Shown piece after piece: positions 55,253-64,000 of a stretch of DNA of 64,000 nucleotides. Both the position numbers and the translations under genes were made by a program. The notes under the pieces were generated by a model that saw nothing but the letters and a program-made list of their open reading frames with translations, had not been told where the DNA came from and made no database searches. Each line of letters opens with the position of its first letter. Positions within the stretch are counted from its first letter, which is position 1. Source of the DNA: Bradyrhizobium sacchari (lineage in GTDB: Bacteria > Pseudomonadota > Alphaproteobacteria > Rhizobiales > Xanthobacteraceae); the NCBI RefSeq assembly GCF_002068095.1, contig NZ_LWIG01000001.1:897372-961371 (forward strand), in the 5' to 3' direction.

Positions 55253-56227
55253 TCACGGATGCAGGATCACCTTGCCCATGGCCTGGCGTCCCGCCAGCAC
55301 CTTCAGTGCGTCCGCCGTTTGCGCCAGTGGGAAGGTGCGATCGACATGCGATGAGATCTTGCCTTCCGCAGTCCACCTCACGAGCTTCTCGAGATTGGCG
55401 CGGTTCTTCGCGGGGTTGAGTCTCGTCCAGGCGCCCCAGAACACGCCGCGGATGTCGCAGCCTTTCAAGAGCGCGAGATTCAGCGGCATCTTCGGAATGT
55501 CGCCGGCGGCAAAGCCGATCACGAGGAAGCGGCCTTCCCAGGCGATCGAGCGCAGCGCCGCTTCCGCATACGCACCGCCCACGGGATCGAAGATGATGTC
55601 GACGCCCTTGCCGTCGGTGAGCTTGCGCAGGCCTTCCTTCAAATCTTCCTTGCCGTAGTTCAGCGTCAGCTCGGCGCCATGCGCTTTTGCAAATGCGAGC
55701 TTCTCGTCCGAGGAGGCGCAGGCGATCACCTTCAGGCCCATCAGCTTGCCGAGCTCGCAAGCCGCAAGGCCGGTGCCGCCGGCGGCGCCGAGCACCGCGA
55801 GCGTCTCGCCCGGCTTCGGGCTGGCACGATCCTCCAGCGCATGCAGCGCGGTACCGTAGATGATGATGATTCCGGCCGCGCGGTCATAGTCGAGATTGTC
55901 GGGGATCTTGACGATCGACGCCGCCGGCAGCGCGATCTTCTCGCGCGCGCCATTGTGGCCGCAGGAGGCGACGACGCGGTCGCCGACCTTCAGGTCAGTC
56001 ACGCCGGGGCCGATGCTCTCGATCACGCCGGCGACTTCGGCGGCGGGCGAGAACGGGAACGGCGGCTTGATCTGGTACTTGCCCTGGATCATCAGGATGT
56101 CGAAGAAGTTCAGCGCCGCCGCCTTGATCGCGATCACCGCTTCGCCGGGACCCGCCACCGGATCCGGCACGTCGGCCAGAACGAGATCGTCGGGCTGGCA
56201 ATATTGCGAGCAGAGGATGGCTTTCAT
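55253..56227 (-). CDS. Zinc-independent NADPH:quinone oxidoreductase family protein
   Basis: A 324-residue medium-chain dehydrogenase/reductase, starting MKAILCSQYCQPDDLVLADV. Typical QOR features: AALNFFDILMIQGKYQ, PFSPAAEVAGVIESIGPGV, the NADPH motif VLGAAGGTGLAACELGKLMG, and VDIIFDPVGG. Zinc ligands of alcohol dehydrogenases are absent. Likely reduces quinones or enoyl substrates using NADPH. Divergent from the SDR gene, with a family A palindrome between them. Confidence 0.92.
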   Translation of the reverse strand: MKAILCSQYCQPDDLVLADVPDPVAGPGEAVIAIKAAALNFFDILMIQGKYQIKPPFPFSPAAEVAGVIESIGPGVTDLKVGDRVVASCGHNGAREKIALPAASIVKIPDNLDYDRAAGIIIIYGTALHALEDRASPKPGETLAVLGAAGGTGLAACELGKLMGLKVIACASSDEKLAFAKAHGAELTLNYGKEDLKEGLRKLTDGKGVDIIFDPVGGAYAEAALRSIAWEGRFLVIGFAAGDIPKMPLNLALLKGCDIRGVFWGAWTRLNPAKNRANLEKLVRWTAEGKISSHVDRTFPLAQTADALKVLAGRQAMGKVILHP

Positions 56228-56340
56228 GGCAGCACCTTGAGGCGTTTCGAATGGAATTATCGTTGGGTCGGTTTTGCCGGATTTAGGCACGGGCGACAAT
56301 CCGGATTCTTTGCCTAGGTCAGCACGAAGGCCTATCCTTG

Positions 56341-56422
56341 CGTCATTGCGAGCGCAGCGAAGCAATCCAGAATCCGTCCTGCGGAAAATAGTCTGGATTG
56401 CTTCGCTGCGCTCGCAATGACG
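56341..56422. repeat. Palindromic repeat family A, copy 3
   Basis: Arms CGTCATTGCGAGCGCAGCG...AAGCAATCCAGAAT and TCTGGATTGCTTCGCTGCGC...TCGCAATGACG, almost perfectly paired. Lies 30 bases upstream of the SDR start in a divergent promoter region. Confidence 0.88.
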
Positions 56423-56452
56423 CCGTGTGTTGAAACAGCGAGGATTCAAACC

Positions 56453-57292
56453 ATGTTTGAAACGGGCCTCCTCAAGGACAGGCGCATCCTCGTCACCGGC
56501 GGTGGCTCGGGCCTCGGTGCCGCGATGGGACGCCGCTTCCTGACGCTCGGCGCCGAGCTCGTGATCTGCGGCCGCAAGCTCGACCGGCTCGAGGCAACGG
56601 CGAGCGAGATGCGCGAACAGACCGGTGGCAAGGTCACCACCGTCGCGTGCGACATCCGCGAAGGTGCCGCTGTGGACAGCATGATGGATCAGATCTGGCG
56701 TCAGGCGCCGCTCGACATCCTCGTCAACAATGCCGCTGCAACCTTCATCGCGCAGAGCGAGCATCTGTCCTTCCGCGCCGCGGACGCCATCCTGGCACCG
56801 ACGCTGCACGGCGCGATGTATTGCACGCTCGCCGCCGGCAAACGCTGGATCGAGAGCGGCCACGGGGGTGTCGTGCTCTCGATCCTCTCGACCTCGACCA
56901 TCACGGGGCGCGCTTTCACCGTGCCGTCGGCGATGGCGAAATCGGCGGTGCTGGCGATGACGAAAAGCCTTGCGGTGGAATGGGGCCCGAAGGGCATCCG
57001 CACCGTGGCGATCGCGCCGGGGCCGTTCCCGACCGCCGGCGCATCGGGGCAGCTCCGCCCGGAGGGCCGCGACCAAGGCTGGACCGCGCGCAACCCGCTC
57101 GGCCGCACCGGGGAGCACAGCGAGCTCGCCGACCTCGCCAGCTTCCTCGTCTCCGACCGCGCCGGTTACATCAATGGCGAGATGGTGGTGATCGACGGCG
57201 GCGCGCATTTGCGCAGTTCCGGCGCCGAGGACCTGCTCGGCTGGACCGAGGCGCAATGGGCCGCCCAGCGCACTGCGCGATCCCGAACCTGA
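56453..57292 (+). CDS. 2,4-dienoyl-CoA reductase-like short-chain dehydrogenase
   Basis: 279 residues from ATG 56453. SDR motifs: VTGGGSGLGAAMGR and VNNAAATFIAQSE. The usual catalytic YxxxK is replaced by SAMAK (FTVPSAMAKSAV), as in mammalian 2,4-dienoyl-CoA reductase, where Tyr sits elsewhere and Ser/Lys remain. The KSLAVEWGPKGIR and GPFPTAGA parts fit this branch better than ordinary SDRs. Likely acts in unsaturated fatty-acid oxidation. The longer frame from 56417 begins inside the palindrome and is unlikely. Confidence 0.87.
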   Translation: MFETGLLKDRRILVTGGGSGLGAAMGRRFLTLGAELVICGRKLDRLEATASEMREQTGGKVTTVACDIREGAAVDSMMDQIWRQAPLDILVNNAAATFIAQSEHLSFRAADAILAPTLHGAMYCTLAAGKRWIESGHGGVVLSILSTSTITGRAFTVPSAMAKSAVLAMTKSLAVEWGPKGIRTVAIAPGPFPTAGASGQLRPEGRDQGWTARNPLGRTGEHSELADLASFLVSDRAGYINGEMVVIDGGAHLRSSGAEDLLGWTEAQWAAQRTARSRT

Positions 57293-57407
57293 TCGCCTCA
57301 CGTCCGCTAACTGCCTTCCCAAATTGGACTTTCCCGGCTATCCCTACCCGGGGACAAAGCGCGGCCGGGCCATCTTCCAGTCACAATATTGAGGGAACCA
57401 CTCCAGC

Positions 57408-58064
57408 ATGTGGCGGGTGCTATTATTGGCTTTGACGACTGGCGCTGTGGCGTGGGGAATCCCTGATTCCGCGCGGGCGCAGACGGCGCAACCGGCGCAA
57501 CCGGCGCCCAAAGCTGCACCGAAGACGGCAGCACCGGCCGCCAATCCGGCGGCCAAGACGGCCACAAAGCCGGAGAGCAAACCGGCAACCCCGGCGGCGG
57601 CGGTCGCGGGCGGCGCCGAGCCGACCCTGATCGGCCAGTTCGGCACCTGGGGCGCCTATTCGGCGACACCCAACGGCAAGAAGGTCTGTTTCGCGCTGGC
57701 CAAGCCCTCGTCGTCGAAGACCAACCCGCCGAACAGGCCGCGCGATCCCGCCTATGCCTTCGTCTCGACCCGGCCGGCGGAGAAGGTGAACAACGAAGTC
57801 TCGGTCATGATCGGCTACGCGCTGAAGCCGGGCTCGGAATCCTCGGTTGAGGTCGGCGGCGCCGCCTTTGCGATGTATACGCAGGGCGACGGCCTCTGGA
57901 TCAAGAACGCGGCCGAGGAGGAGCGGATGGTCGAGGCGATGCGCAAATCCGCCGATCTCGTGGTCAAGGGCGTCTCGGCCAAGGGCACGGAGACGACCGA
58001 CACGTTCTCGCTGAAGGGTCTCGCCCAGGCGCTCGACAAGATCGCGCAGGACTGTAGGCGATAA
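57408..58064 (+). CDS. Invasion-associated locus B (IalB) family protein
   Basis: A 218-residue exported protein with a signal peptide (MWRVLLLALTTGAVAWGIPDSARA), an Ala/Pro/Lys-rich low-complexity spacer (about 30-68), then the IalB domain: IGQFGTWGAYSATPNGKKVCFALAKP, RPAEKVNNEVSVMIGYAL, FAMYTQGDGLWIKNAAEEERMVEAMRKS, and VKGVSAKGTETTDTFSLKG. Two cysteines (in VCFALA and QDC) probably form a disulfide. Known in Bartonella for erythrocyte invasion; in free-living relatives the role is unknown. Confidence 0.92.
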   Translation: MWRVLLLALTTGAVAWGIPDSARAQTAQPAQPAPKAAPKTAAPAANPAAKTATKPESKPATPAAAVAGGAEPTLIGQFGTWGAYSATPNGKKVCFALAKPSSSKTNPPNRPRDPAYAFVSTRPAEKVNNEVSVMIGYALKPGSESSVEVGGAAFAMYTQGDGLWIKNAAEEERMVEAMRKSADLVVKGVSAKGTETTDTFSLKGLAQALDKIAQDCRR

Positions 58065-58144
58065 CACCTGGCCGTTAAGGCCAAGGGCGACAAGGTCGCA
58101 ATCCGCGGTTTCGGTTGCTATATAGGGGCGGTTCCGAGTTTTTC

Positions 58145-58226
58145 CGTCATTCCGGGATGGTGCGAACGACCAGGCCCGGAATCTCGAGGTTCCGGGTTCA
58201 GCTCTTCGAGCTGCCCCGGAACGACC
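58145..58226. repeat. Palindromic repeat family B, copy 2
   Basis: CCGTCATTCCGGGATGGTGCG...CCCGGAATCTCGAGGTTCCGGG...CCCCGGAACGAC. Ends 20 bases before the rlmN start, so it is probably in the 5' leader of that gene. Confidence 0.85.
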
Positions 58227-58245
58227 ACGTAATCAGGTCCATTCA

Positions 58246-59448
58246 ATGCAACCGACGACCGAGCCGCACAACGCAATCCTGGTGGAGAAGACTCCGCTCG
58301 AAACCTATGTGCCGCCGGCAAAACCGTCGCTGATCGGCCTGTCGCGCGCCGAGCTTGCCGATCGCCTCGGCGAGATCGGCGTCGCGCCCGCGCAGCGCAA
58401 GATGCGTGTGCAACAGCTGTGGCACTGGCTCTATTTCCGGGGCGCGCGGAGCTTCGACGACATGACCTCGATTTCGAAGGGCATCCGCGCCGATCTCGCT
58501 GAGCATTTCACCGTCGACCGTCCCGAAGTCGTTGCCGAGCAGATCTCCAATGACGGGACCCGCAAATGGCTGCTGCGGCTGCCGAGCGGCGACAATGTCG
58601 AGAAGGCGCATGAAGTCGAGTGCGTCTACATCCCCGAGACCGACCGCGGCACGCTCTGCGTCTCCTCGCAGGTCGGCTGCACCCTCAACTGCGCCTTCTG
58701 CCACACCGGCACGCAGCGTCTGGTGCGCAACCTCACCGCCGGCGAGATCGTAGGCCAAGTGATGGTCGCGCGCGATCGTCTCAATGACTGGGCCGATCGG
58801 GAGGATGGCACACGCCGCGTCACCAATATCGTGATGATGGGCATGGGCGAGCCGCTCTACAATTTCGACGCGGTGCGCGATGCGCTGCTCATCGTCGGCG
58901 ACAATGAGGGCATCGGCATCTCCCGCCGCCGCATCACGCTGTCGACCTCGGGCGTGGTGCCGAACATCGTGCGCGCCGGCGAGGAGATCGGCGTCATGCT
59001 CGCGATCTCGCTGCACGCGGTTCGCGACGAGCTGCGCAACGAGCTGGTGCCGCTCAACCGCAAATACCCGATCAAGGAGCTCTTGCAGGCCTGCCGCGAC
59101 TATCCCGGCGCCTCGAACGCGCGCCGCATCACCTTCGAATATGTGATGCTCAAGGGCGTCAACGATTCGCTCGACGACGCAAAACTGCTGGTGAAGATGC
59201 TCAAGGGCATTCCGGCCAAGATCAACCTGATCCCGTTCAATCCCTGGCCCGGCACGGCCTATGAATGCTCGGACTGGGACCAGATCGAAAAATTCTCCGA
59301 ATACATCTTCAACGCCGGCTATTCCTCTCCGGTGCGCACCCCGCGCGGCCGCGACATCCTCGCCGCCTGCGGCCAGCTCAAGTCGGAGACCGAAAAGCTC
59401 TCGGCGCGCGAACGCCAGGCGCTGCGCGCCATGGCGATGACGGATTAG
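58246..59448 (+). CDS. rlmN: Dual-specificity 23S rRNA/tRNA adenine C2-methyltransferase RlmN
   Basis: A radical SAM methylase for A2503 of 23S rRNA and A37 of some tRNAs. 400 residues. The N-terminal accessory domain ([19 protein letters not shown]) is followed by the radical SAM motif [11 protein letters not shown], then the SAM-binding segments [26 protein letters not shown] and [15 protein letters not shown], and the C-terminal methyl-carrying Cys region in [14 protein letters not shown]. Length is typical of alphaproteobacteria (about 400). Leader carries a family B palindrome. Confidence 0.96.
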   Translation: MQPTTEPHNAILVEKTPLETYVPPAKPSLIGLSRAELADRLGEIGVAPAQRKMRVQQLWHWLYFRGARSFDDMTSISKGIRADLAEHFTVDRPEVVAEQISNDGTRKWLLRLPSGDNVEKAHEVECVYIPETDRGTLCVSSQVGCTLNCAFCHTGTQRLVRNLTAGEIVGQVMVARDRLNDWADREDGTRRVTNIVMMGMGEPLYNFDAVRDALLIVGDNEGIGISRRRITLSTSGVVPNIVRAGEEIGVMLAISLHAVRDELRNELVPLNRKYPIKELLQACRDYPGASNARRITFEYVMLKGVNDSLDDAKLLVKMLKGIPAKINLIPFNPWPGTAYECSDWDQIEKFSEYIFNAGYSSPVRTPRGRDILAACGQLKSETEKLSARERQALRAMAMTD

Positions 59449-59475
59449 CTTGCGATGCACGCGCTCTCGCCTCCC

Positions 59476-59562
59476 CGTCATTGCGAGGAGCGTAGCGACG
59501 AAGCAATCCAGACTGTCTCCGCGTACGCATTTCTGGATTGCTTCGCTGCGCTCGCAATGACG
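59476..59562. repeat. Palindromic repeat family A, copy 4
   Basis: CGTCATTGCGAGGAGCGTAGCGACGAAGCAATCCAGA...TTCTGGATTGCTTCGCTGCGCTCGCAATGACG. Between rlmN and the downstream membrane gene (starts 59583), so in a leader or terminator position. Confidence 0.88.
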
Positions 59563-59582
59563 ACTGAGTTGGCATTTTTGGC

Positions 59583-60077
59583 ATGTCCCTGATCGGCCGC
59601 CTCGTCGTCATCTTCATCGGCTTCCTCGCGGCCTGCTTCGTCGGCGGCATGATCGTGGTGATGGCGCTGCTGTTTCCGGAATTTGCCGATCTCGGCGCGG
59701 GTCCCGTCGATCAGGGCGCGATCGACATCCTGCTCGGCTTCGGTTTCATCTTCGTCTCGGGGTTCGCGCTGGTGCCGGCTGCGGTGATCGTCGCCATCAC
59801 CGAAGCGCTCTACATCCGTAGCGCGCTCGCCTATGCCGTCGGCGGCGGCCTTGTCGGGCTCGCCTGTTACCTCGGCCTCGTTCCCTTCCATTCCGATACG
59901 CTGCAGTTCGAAGGCATCGTGCGGCGTCACCTCGAGATCATGACGGGGGCGGGCATCGTTGCCGGCGTCGTCTACTGGCTGATCGCCGGCCGCAACGCCG
60001 GCGCCTGGCGCGAACCGCCACCCCCGCGCAAGCCGCCTCCGCCGCTGCCGGCGCATTCGCGGCCGGATGCAAGATAG
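59583..60077 (+). CDS. Membrane protein of unknown function
   Basis: 164 residues, four hydrophobic helices (LVVIFIGFLAACFVGGMIVVMALLF, IDILLGFGFIFVSGFALVPAAVIVAITEALY, ALAYAVGGGLVGLACYLGLV, IMTGAGIVAGVVYWLIAG) and a basic, Pro-rich C-terminal tail (PPPPRKPPPPLPAHSRPDAR). Similar four-helix proteins are widely annotated as hypothetical in Bradyrhizobium. No recognisable domain. Confidence 0.75.
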   Translation: MSLIGRLVVIFIGFLAACFVGGMIVVMALLFPEFADLGAGPVDQGAIDILLGFGFIFVSGFALVPAAVIVAITEALYIRSALAYAVGGGLVGLACYLGLVPFHSDTLQFEGIVRRHLEIMTGAGIVAGVVYWLIAGRNAGAWREPPPPRKPPPPLPAHSRPDAR

Positions 60078-60084
60078 GCTGCGC

Positions 60085-60165
60085 CGTCATTCCGGGATGG
60101 TCCGAAGGACCAGGCCCAGAATCTCGAGATTCCGGGTTCGGTGCTGCGCACCGCCCCGGAATGAC
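60085..60165. repeat. Palindromic repeat family B, copy 3
   Basis: CCGTCATTCCGGGATGGTCCG...CAGAATCTCGAGATTCCGGG...GCCCCGGAATGAC. Lies 48 bases upstream of the PAP2 gene. Confidence 0.85.
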
Positions 60166-60212
60166 CATGGCAAGGGTTTCCATCCCCGCCCCACTCCGCT
60201 AAACCGCGCGTC

Positions 60213-60989
60213 ATGAACCGGACTGGACTCTTCATTGCCCTGGCGCTGTGGCTGCTGATCGGCGTCGTTTTTGGCCTTTATCCAGAGCTCGACCTCAAGC
60301 TGGCTTCGCTGTTCTTCGACCCCGAAACGAAGACGTTTCCGCTCAAGCTGAACGGCTGGGCCGGCTTCGCGCGTGACGCTGCGATGTGGGTCTCCTGGGC
60401 CTTCGTACTGCCGTCGCTGGTCGCGCTCGTGGTCAAGATGATCCGGCCCGACCGGCCCCTGATGGTGTCGGGCCGCGCGGTCGTGTTCCTGCTCGCCACG
60501 ATCGTCTTGTCGGCCGGCATCCTCACCAACCTCACCTTCAAGACCTATTGGGGCCGGCCGCGGCCGGTGGTGGTGATGGAGTTCGCCGGCGACCAGCAGT
60601 TTGTGCCGTGGTGGGATCCGCGCGGCGGCTGCACGCGCAACTGTTCCTTCTTCTCGGGCGAGGGCGCGACCGCGTTCTGGACGCTGGCCCCTGCTGCACT
60701 GGCGCCGCCGGCGTGGCGGCCGCTGGCCTACGCCGGTGCCGTGGTGTTCGGCGCGGTGACCAGCGGGCTGCGCATGGCCTTTGGCGGGCATTTCTTTACC
60801 GACGTCTCGATCGCCGGCCTCGTCACCTTCGTGGTGATCTGGTTCGCCTACGCGCTGATCTACCGCTGGCCACGGACCCGGTTTTCGGACGAGGCGGTGG
60901 ACGCCGCGCTGACCCGGTTGGCCTTGCCCGGCTATCGGCTCCGCCAGCGCCTGTTCGGCCGCAAGACCGGCCCCGCGCCGTCGATTTGA
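60213..60989 (+). CDS. PAP2 family membrane phosphatase
   Basis: A 258-residue integral membrane phosphatase, six hydrophobic helices. PAP2 motifs: KTYWGRPRP (first), CSFFSGEGA (second, with Glu where the usual SGH has His), RMAFGGHFFTDV (third, nucleophile His). The SGE form is a recognised variant branch in alphaproteobacteria. Two cysteines flank the second motif (GGCTRNCSFF). The substrate may be a lipid phosphate (lipid A, phosphatidate or undecaprenyl pyrophosphate); unresolved. Confidence 0.88.
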   Translation: MNRTGLFIALALWLLIGVVFGLYPELDLKLASLFFDPETKTFPLKLNGWAGFARDAAMWVSWAFVLPSLVALVVKMIRPDRPLMVSGRAVVFLLATIVLSAGILTNLTFKTYWGRPRPVVVMEFAGDQQFVPWWDPRGGCTRNCSFFSGEGATAFWTLAPAALAPPAWRPLAYAGAVVFGAVTSGLRMAFGGHFFTDVSIAGLVTFVVIWFAYALIYRWPRTRFSDEAVDAALTRLALPGYRLRQRLFGRKTGPAPSI

Positions 60990-61065
60990 GCCATTAAATG
61001 CGTGCCGAGCCCTGCGAAATTTGATATTCGCGCGGTCAAGTTCGTCCCGACATCCGACCCTCTGA

Positions 61066-62421
<1,356 letters not shown>

Positions 62422-62431
62422 TTGACGTCAT

Positions 62432-62512
62432 CGTGGCCCGGATGAGCGAAGCGATATCCGGGACTTTCTCGCCAAGCCGACAGACCCCGGATGTCGCTCC
62501 GCTCCTCCGGGC
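62432..62512. repeat. Palindromic repeat, family F (GGCCCGGATG...CATCCGGG type)
   Basis: Hairpin CCCGGAT...ATCCGGG around GAGCGAAGCG, then CCCCGGATGTCGCTCCGCTC...CCGGGC. I recognise this as a common Rhizobiales intergenic element. Directly after argG, so it may end the argG transcript. Confidence 0.7.
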
Positions 62513-62531
62513 GACAAGCGATAGCTTCGTT

Positions 62532-62617
62532 CGTCATTGCGAGCGAAGCGAAGCAATCCAGAATCTCTCCGCGGCGGCAGTCTGGATTGCTTCGTCGCTT
62601 CGCTCCTCGCAATGACG
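62532..62617. repeat. Palindromic repeat family A, copy 5
   Basis: CGTCATTGCGAGCGAAGCGAAGCAATCCAGAATC...GTCTGGATTGCTTCGTC...CTCGCAATGACG, in the gap between the convergent argG and OmpA-family genes. Confidence 0.88.
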
Positions 62618-62647
62618 AAAAAATGGCCGGGATCGCTCCCGGCCATT
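62618..62647 (-). terminator. Rho-independent terminator of the OmpA-family gene
   Basis: Perfect 12-base arms AAATGGCCGGGA / TCCCGGCCATTT with a 4-base loop; read on the minus strand the hairpin is followed by a T-run, so it terminates the OmpA-family gene ending at 62665. Confidence 0.82.
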
Positions 62648-62664
62648 TGCGTTGATGCGTGCCG

Positions 62665-64000
62665 TTACCGCGGCGGCGCGGTGCCGGGCGGGGGCGGCGG
62701 CAGCGAGGCCTGCCCGCCGTTGAGCAGCGGCGTGATGCGGCGGATCGTGACGCGCCGGTTGATCAGGCTCGGTCCCTGCGTCTGCTCCTTCAGGTACTGC
62801 TCGCCGTAGCCCTGCGACGTCAGGTTCTCCGCCGGCACATTGAACTGCTGCGTCAGCAACTCGGCCGCGGCCTGCGCGCGGCGATCCGACAGCGACAGAT
62901 TGTCGACGTCGTTGCCGACCGCGTCGGTGTGGCCCTCGATCAGGAACACCTCGCGCGGATTGCGCTGGATCGCCTGGTTGAGGCCGTCGGCGATCACCTG
63001 CAGCCGGGCCGCCTGGTCCGGCGGGATGGTCCACGATCCCGTCTCGAAGTTGATCGTGTTGACGTCGATGCTCGGCATCTGCATGCGAACATTCGGGCTG
63101 TAGCGGATCTCGTCGAGCGAGTAACGCCGATCGATCCGCTGCACCGGCGGTGCCTGCATGGTCGCGTAGATCACGTCCGGCGATGCTTCCTGGGCATCGA
63201 CGATGTAGCGATCGTAGGGAATGTTCACGACCGGCGGCGGCACGTCGACATAGAAGCCGCCGACCGACCGCGGATCGCGGTAGCTGTTGTCGATGATGAC
63301 GATCTCGCGCCCGCCGGGGTCCCTGCGGATTCGCCGCAGCAGCGAGCCGTCGGGACCGACCACGGTGATCACCTCGCTGCCATCGGGACGGATCACGACG
63401 GTGCGGGTCTCGCCGCCGATGGTGTCGGTGCGGATGTCGCGGGCGCCATAACGGAAGCGATAGAGATCATTGCCGCGGACATAGGCCTGCCCGCCGGGAT
63501 CGCGGATGATGATGCGGTCCGGCTCAGTGTAGACCGTGCGGCCGCCTTCGACGATCTCCTGCCGCTGGTTGCGGTAGTCGGCGATGGTGGCACCGATCAC
63601 GGCGCCGGCCACCACGCCCGCACCGATCGCGAGCGGCGTCAGGTCACGCTGCGGCGGACGCGGCGGAGGCGGCAAGGGTGCAGCGACCGTCGGCGCGGCG
63701 CGGAAGGCCGGCGCAACCGTCGGCTGCGCGTACTGCGGCCTGTTCGGCGGTGGCGCTGCCGCGGCCGAACCGGGGACGACCGTCGGAGCTGCCGCGCCGG
63801 CCGGAGGCGCGGGCGGCCGCGCCGGGGCCCCGGCTTGCGGCGAGGTGGGCGGAGCTCCGGCAGCGGGTGCGCCGGCAGGAGGTGTCGTTCCACCCTGTTG
63901 GCCAGGGGCAGGCGTCGCCGTTGGCGCTGGGGTCGCGCCGGGAGCGGGGGCCGCGGCTCCCGGACGTCCGGGCGGCGGCGTCGGTGTGCCACCGGGTGCC
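62665..64000 (-). CDS. OmpA family outer-membrane protein, N-terminus outside window
   Basis: The reading frame is open to base 64000, so the real start lies beyond the right edge and the codon at 63673-63675 (TTG) is internal. The first visible 110 residues are Pro/Ala/Gly-rich. Then comes a glycine-zipper-like segment (LAIGAGVVAGAVIGATIADY) and a beta-rich central domain. The C-terminal OmpA domain binds peptidoglycan: FLIEGHTDAVGNDVDNLSLSDRRAQAAAELL and LTSQGYGEQY, with NRRVTIRRI at the end. It anchors the envelope to the cell wall. A good terminator follows. Confidence 0.9.
   Translation of the reverse strand, partial: APGGTPTPPPGRPGAAAPAPGATPAPTATPAPGQQGGTTPPAGAPAAGAPPTSPQAGAPARPPAPPAGAAAPTVVPGSAAAAPPPNRPQYAQPTVAPAFRAAPTVAAPLPPPPRPPQRDLTPLAIGAGVVAGAVIGATIADYRNQRQEIVEGGRTVYTEPDRIIIRDPGGQAYVRGNDLYRFRYGARDIRTDTIGGETRTVVIRPDGSEVITVVGPDGSLLRRIRRDPGGREIVIIDNSYRDPRSVGGFYVDVPPPVVNIPYDRYIVDAQEASPDVIYATMQAPPVQRIDRRYSLDEIRYSPNVRMQMPSIDVNTINFETGSWTIPPDQAARLQVIADGLNQAIQRNPREVFLIEGHTDAVGNDVDNLSLSDRRAQAAAELLTQQFNVPAENLTSQGYGEQYLKEQTQGPSLINRRVTIRRITPLLNGGQASLPPPPPGTAPPR

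Noticed and set aside
55253..57322. A single 689-residue protein joining the quinone oxidoreductase to upstream sequence
   Set aside because: The upstream part is antisense to the DECR-like SDR and runs through a palindromic repeat; the real start is the ATG at 56227.

Overview
The window is high-GC chromosomal DNA from an alphaproteobacterium, most probably Bradyrhizobium or a close relative in the Nitrobacteraceae. The grounds are the gene content and order (a tsaD/gpsA block beside hemD, a mitofilin-like gene and hemY; IalB-family protein; EVE-domain protein; TAXI binding proteins), a candidate EcfG-type promoter (GGAAC-N17-CGTT), and many short palindromic intergenic repeats of types I recognise from Bradyrhizobium genomes. 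It reads as core chromosome. I see no insertion sequence, prophage, CRISPR array, rRNA operon or origin.

Layout. 1-4.5 kb: minus-strand operon of an FAD/NAD(P)-sulfotransferase fusion, cysD and cysN (cut by the left edge), so a sulfation enzyme sits with the genes making its activated sulfate donor. 4.6-10.6 kb: chemoreceptor, membrane-anchored nuclease, L,D-transpeptidase and acs. 10.9-14.5 kb: topoisomerase IB, an AHSA1 protein, an adenylate cyclase and an EVE protein. 14.5-20.6 kb: gpsA and tsaD on minus, then hemD, a mitofilin-like gene and hemY on plus, followed by tRNA-Thr(CGT). 21-31.4 kb: secreted small proteins, a NodB-like deacetylase, an MFS exporter, a Tat-exported hydrolase with a P450 and a zinc-ribbon adenylate cyclase, TerB and an SDR. 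31.5-36.6 kb: glutamine amidotransferase, enoyl-CoA hydratase, tRNA-Ala(CGC), YggT, DUF167, folD, ppa and a GNAT. 36.8-41.3 kb: a tight operon (hydrolase, DUF2269, SDR-DoxX, DCC protein) and an amine oxidase. 41.5-46.2 kb: typA, then a minus-strand four-gene operon: Lgt-like acyltransferase, tetraether-synthase-like radical SAM enzyme and two tandem paralogous membrane proteins. 46.4-48.5 kb: Crp/Fnr regulator, response regulator and a secreted protein. 48.6-54.9 kb: PhoD, two TAXI-type binding proteins, phhB, a YkvA protein and a Sel1-type protein. 55.2-64 kb: quinone oxidoreductase, DECR-like SDR, IalB protein, rlmN, PAP2 phosphatase, argG and an OmpA-family protein cut by the right edge.

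The best candidate for an undescribed system is the Lgt-like / radical SAM / double small-membrane-protein operon (43548-46214). Its genes overlap at every junction by 4 bases and end at a rho-independent terminator (43428-43448), and family knowledge points to membrane-lipid chemistry. Second is the flavoprotein-sulfotransferase fusion with cysDN. Palindromic repeats of at least six families fill most of the intergenic gaps, several of them in promoter or leader positions.
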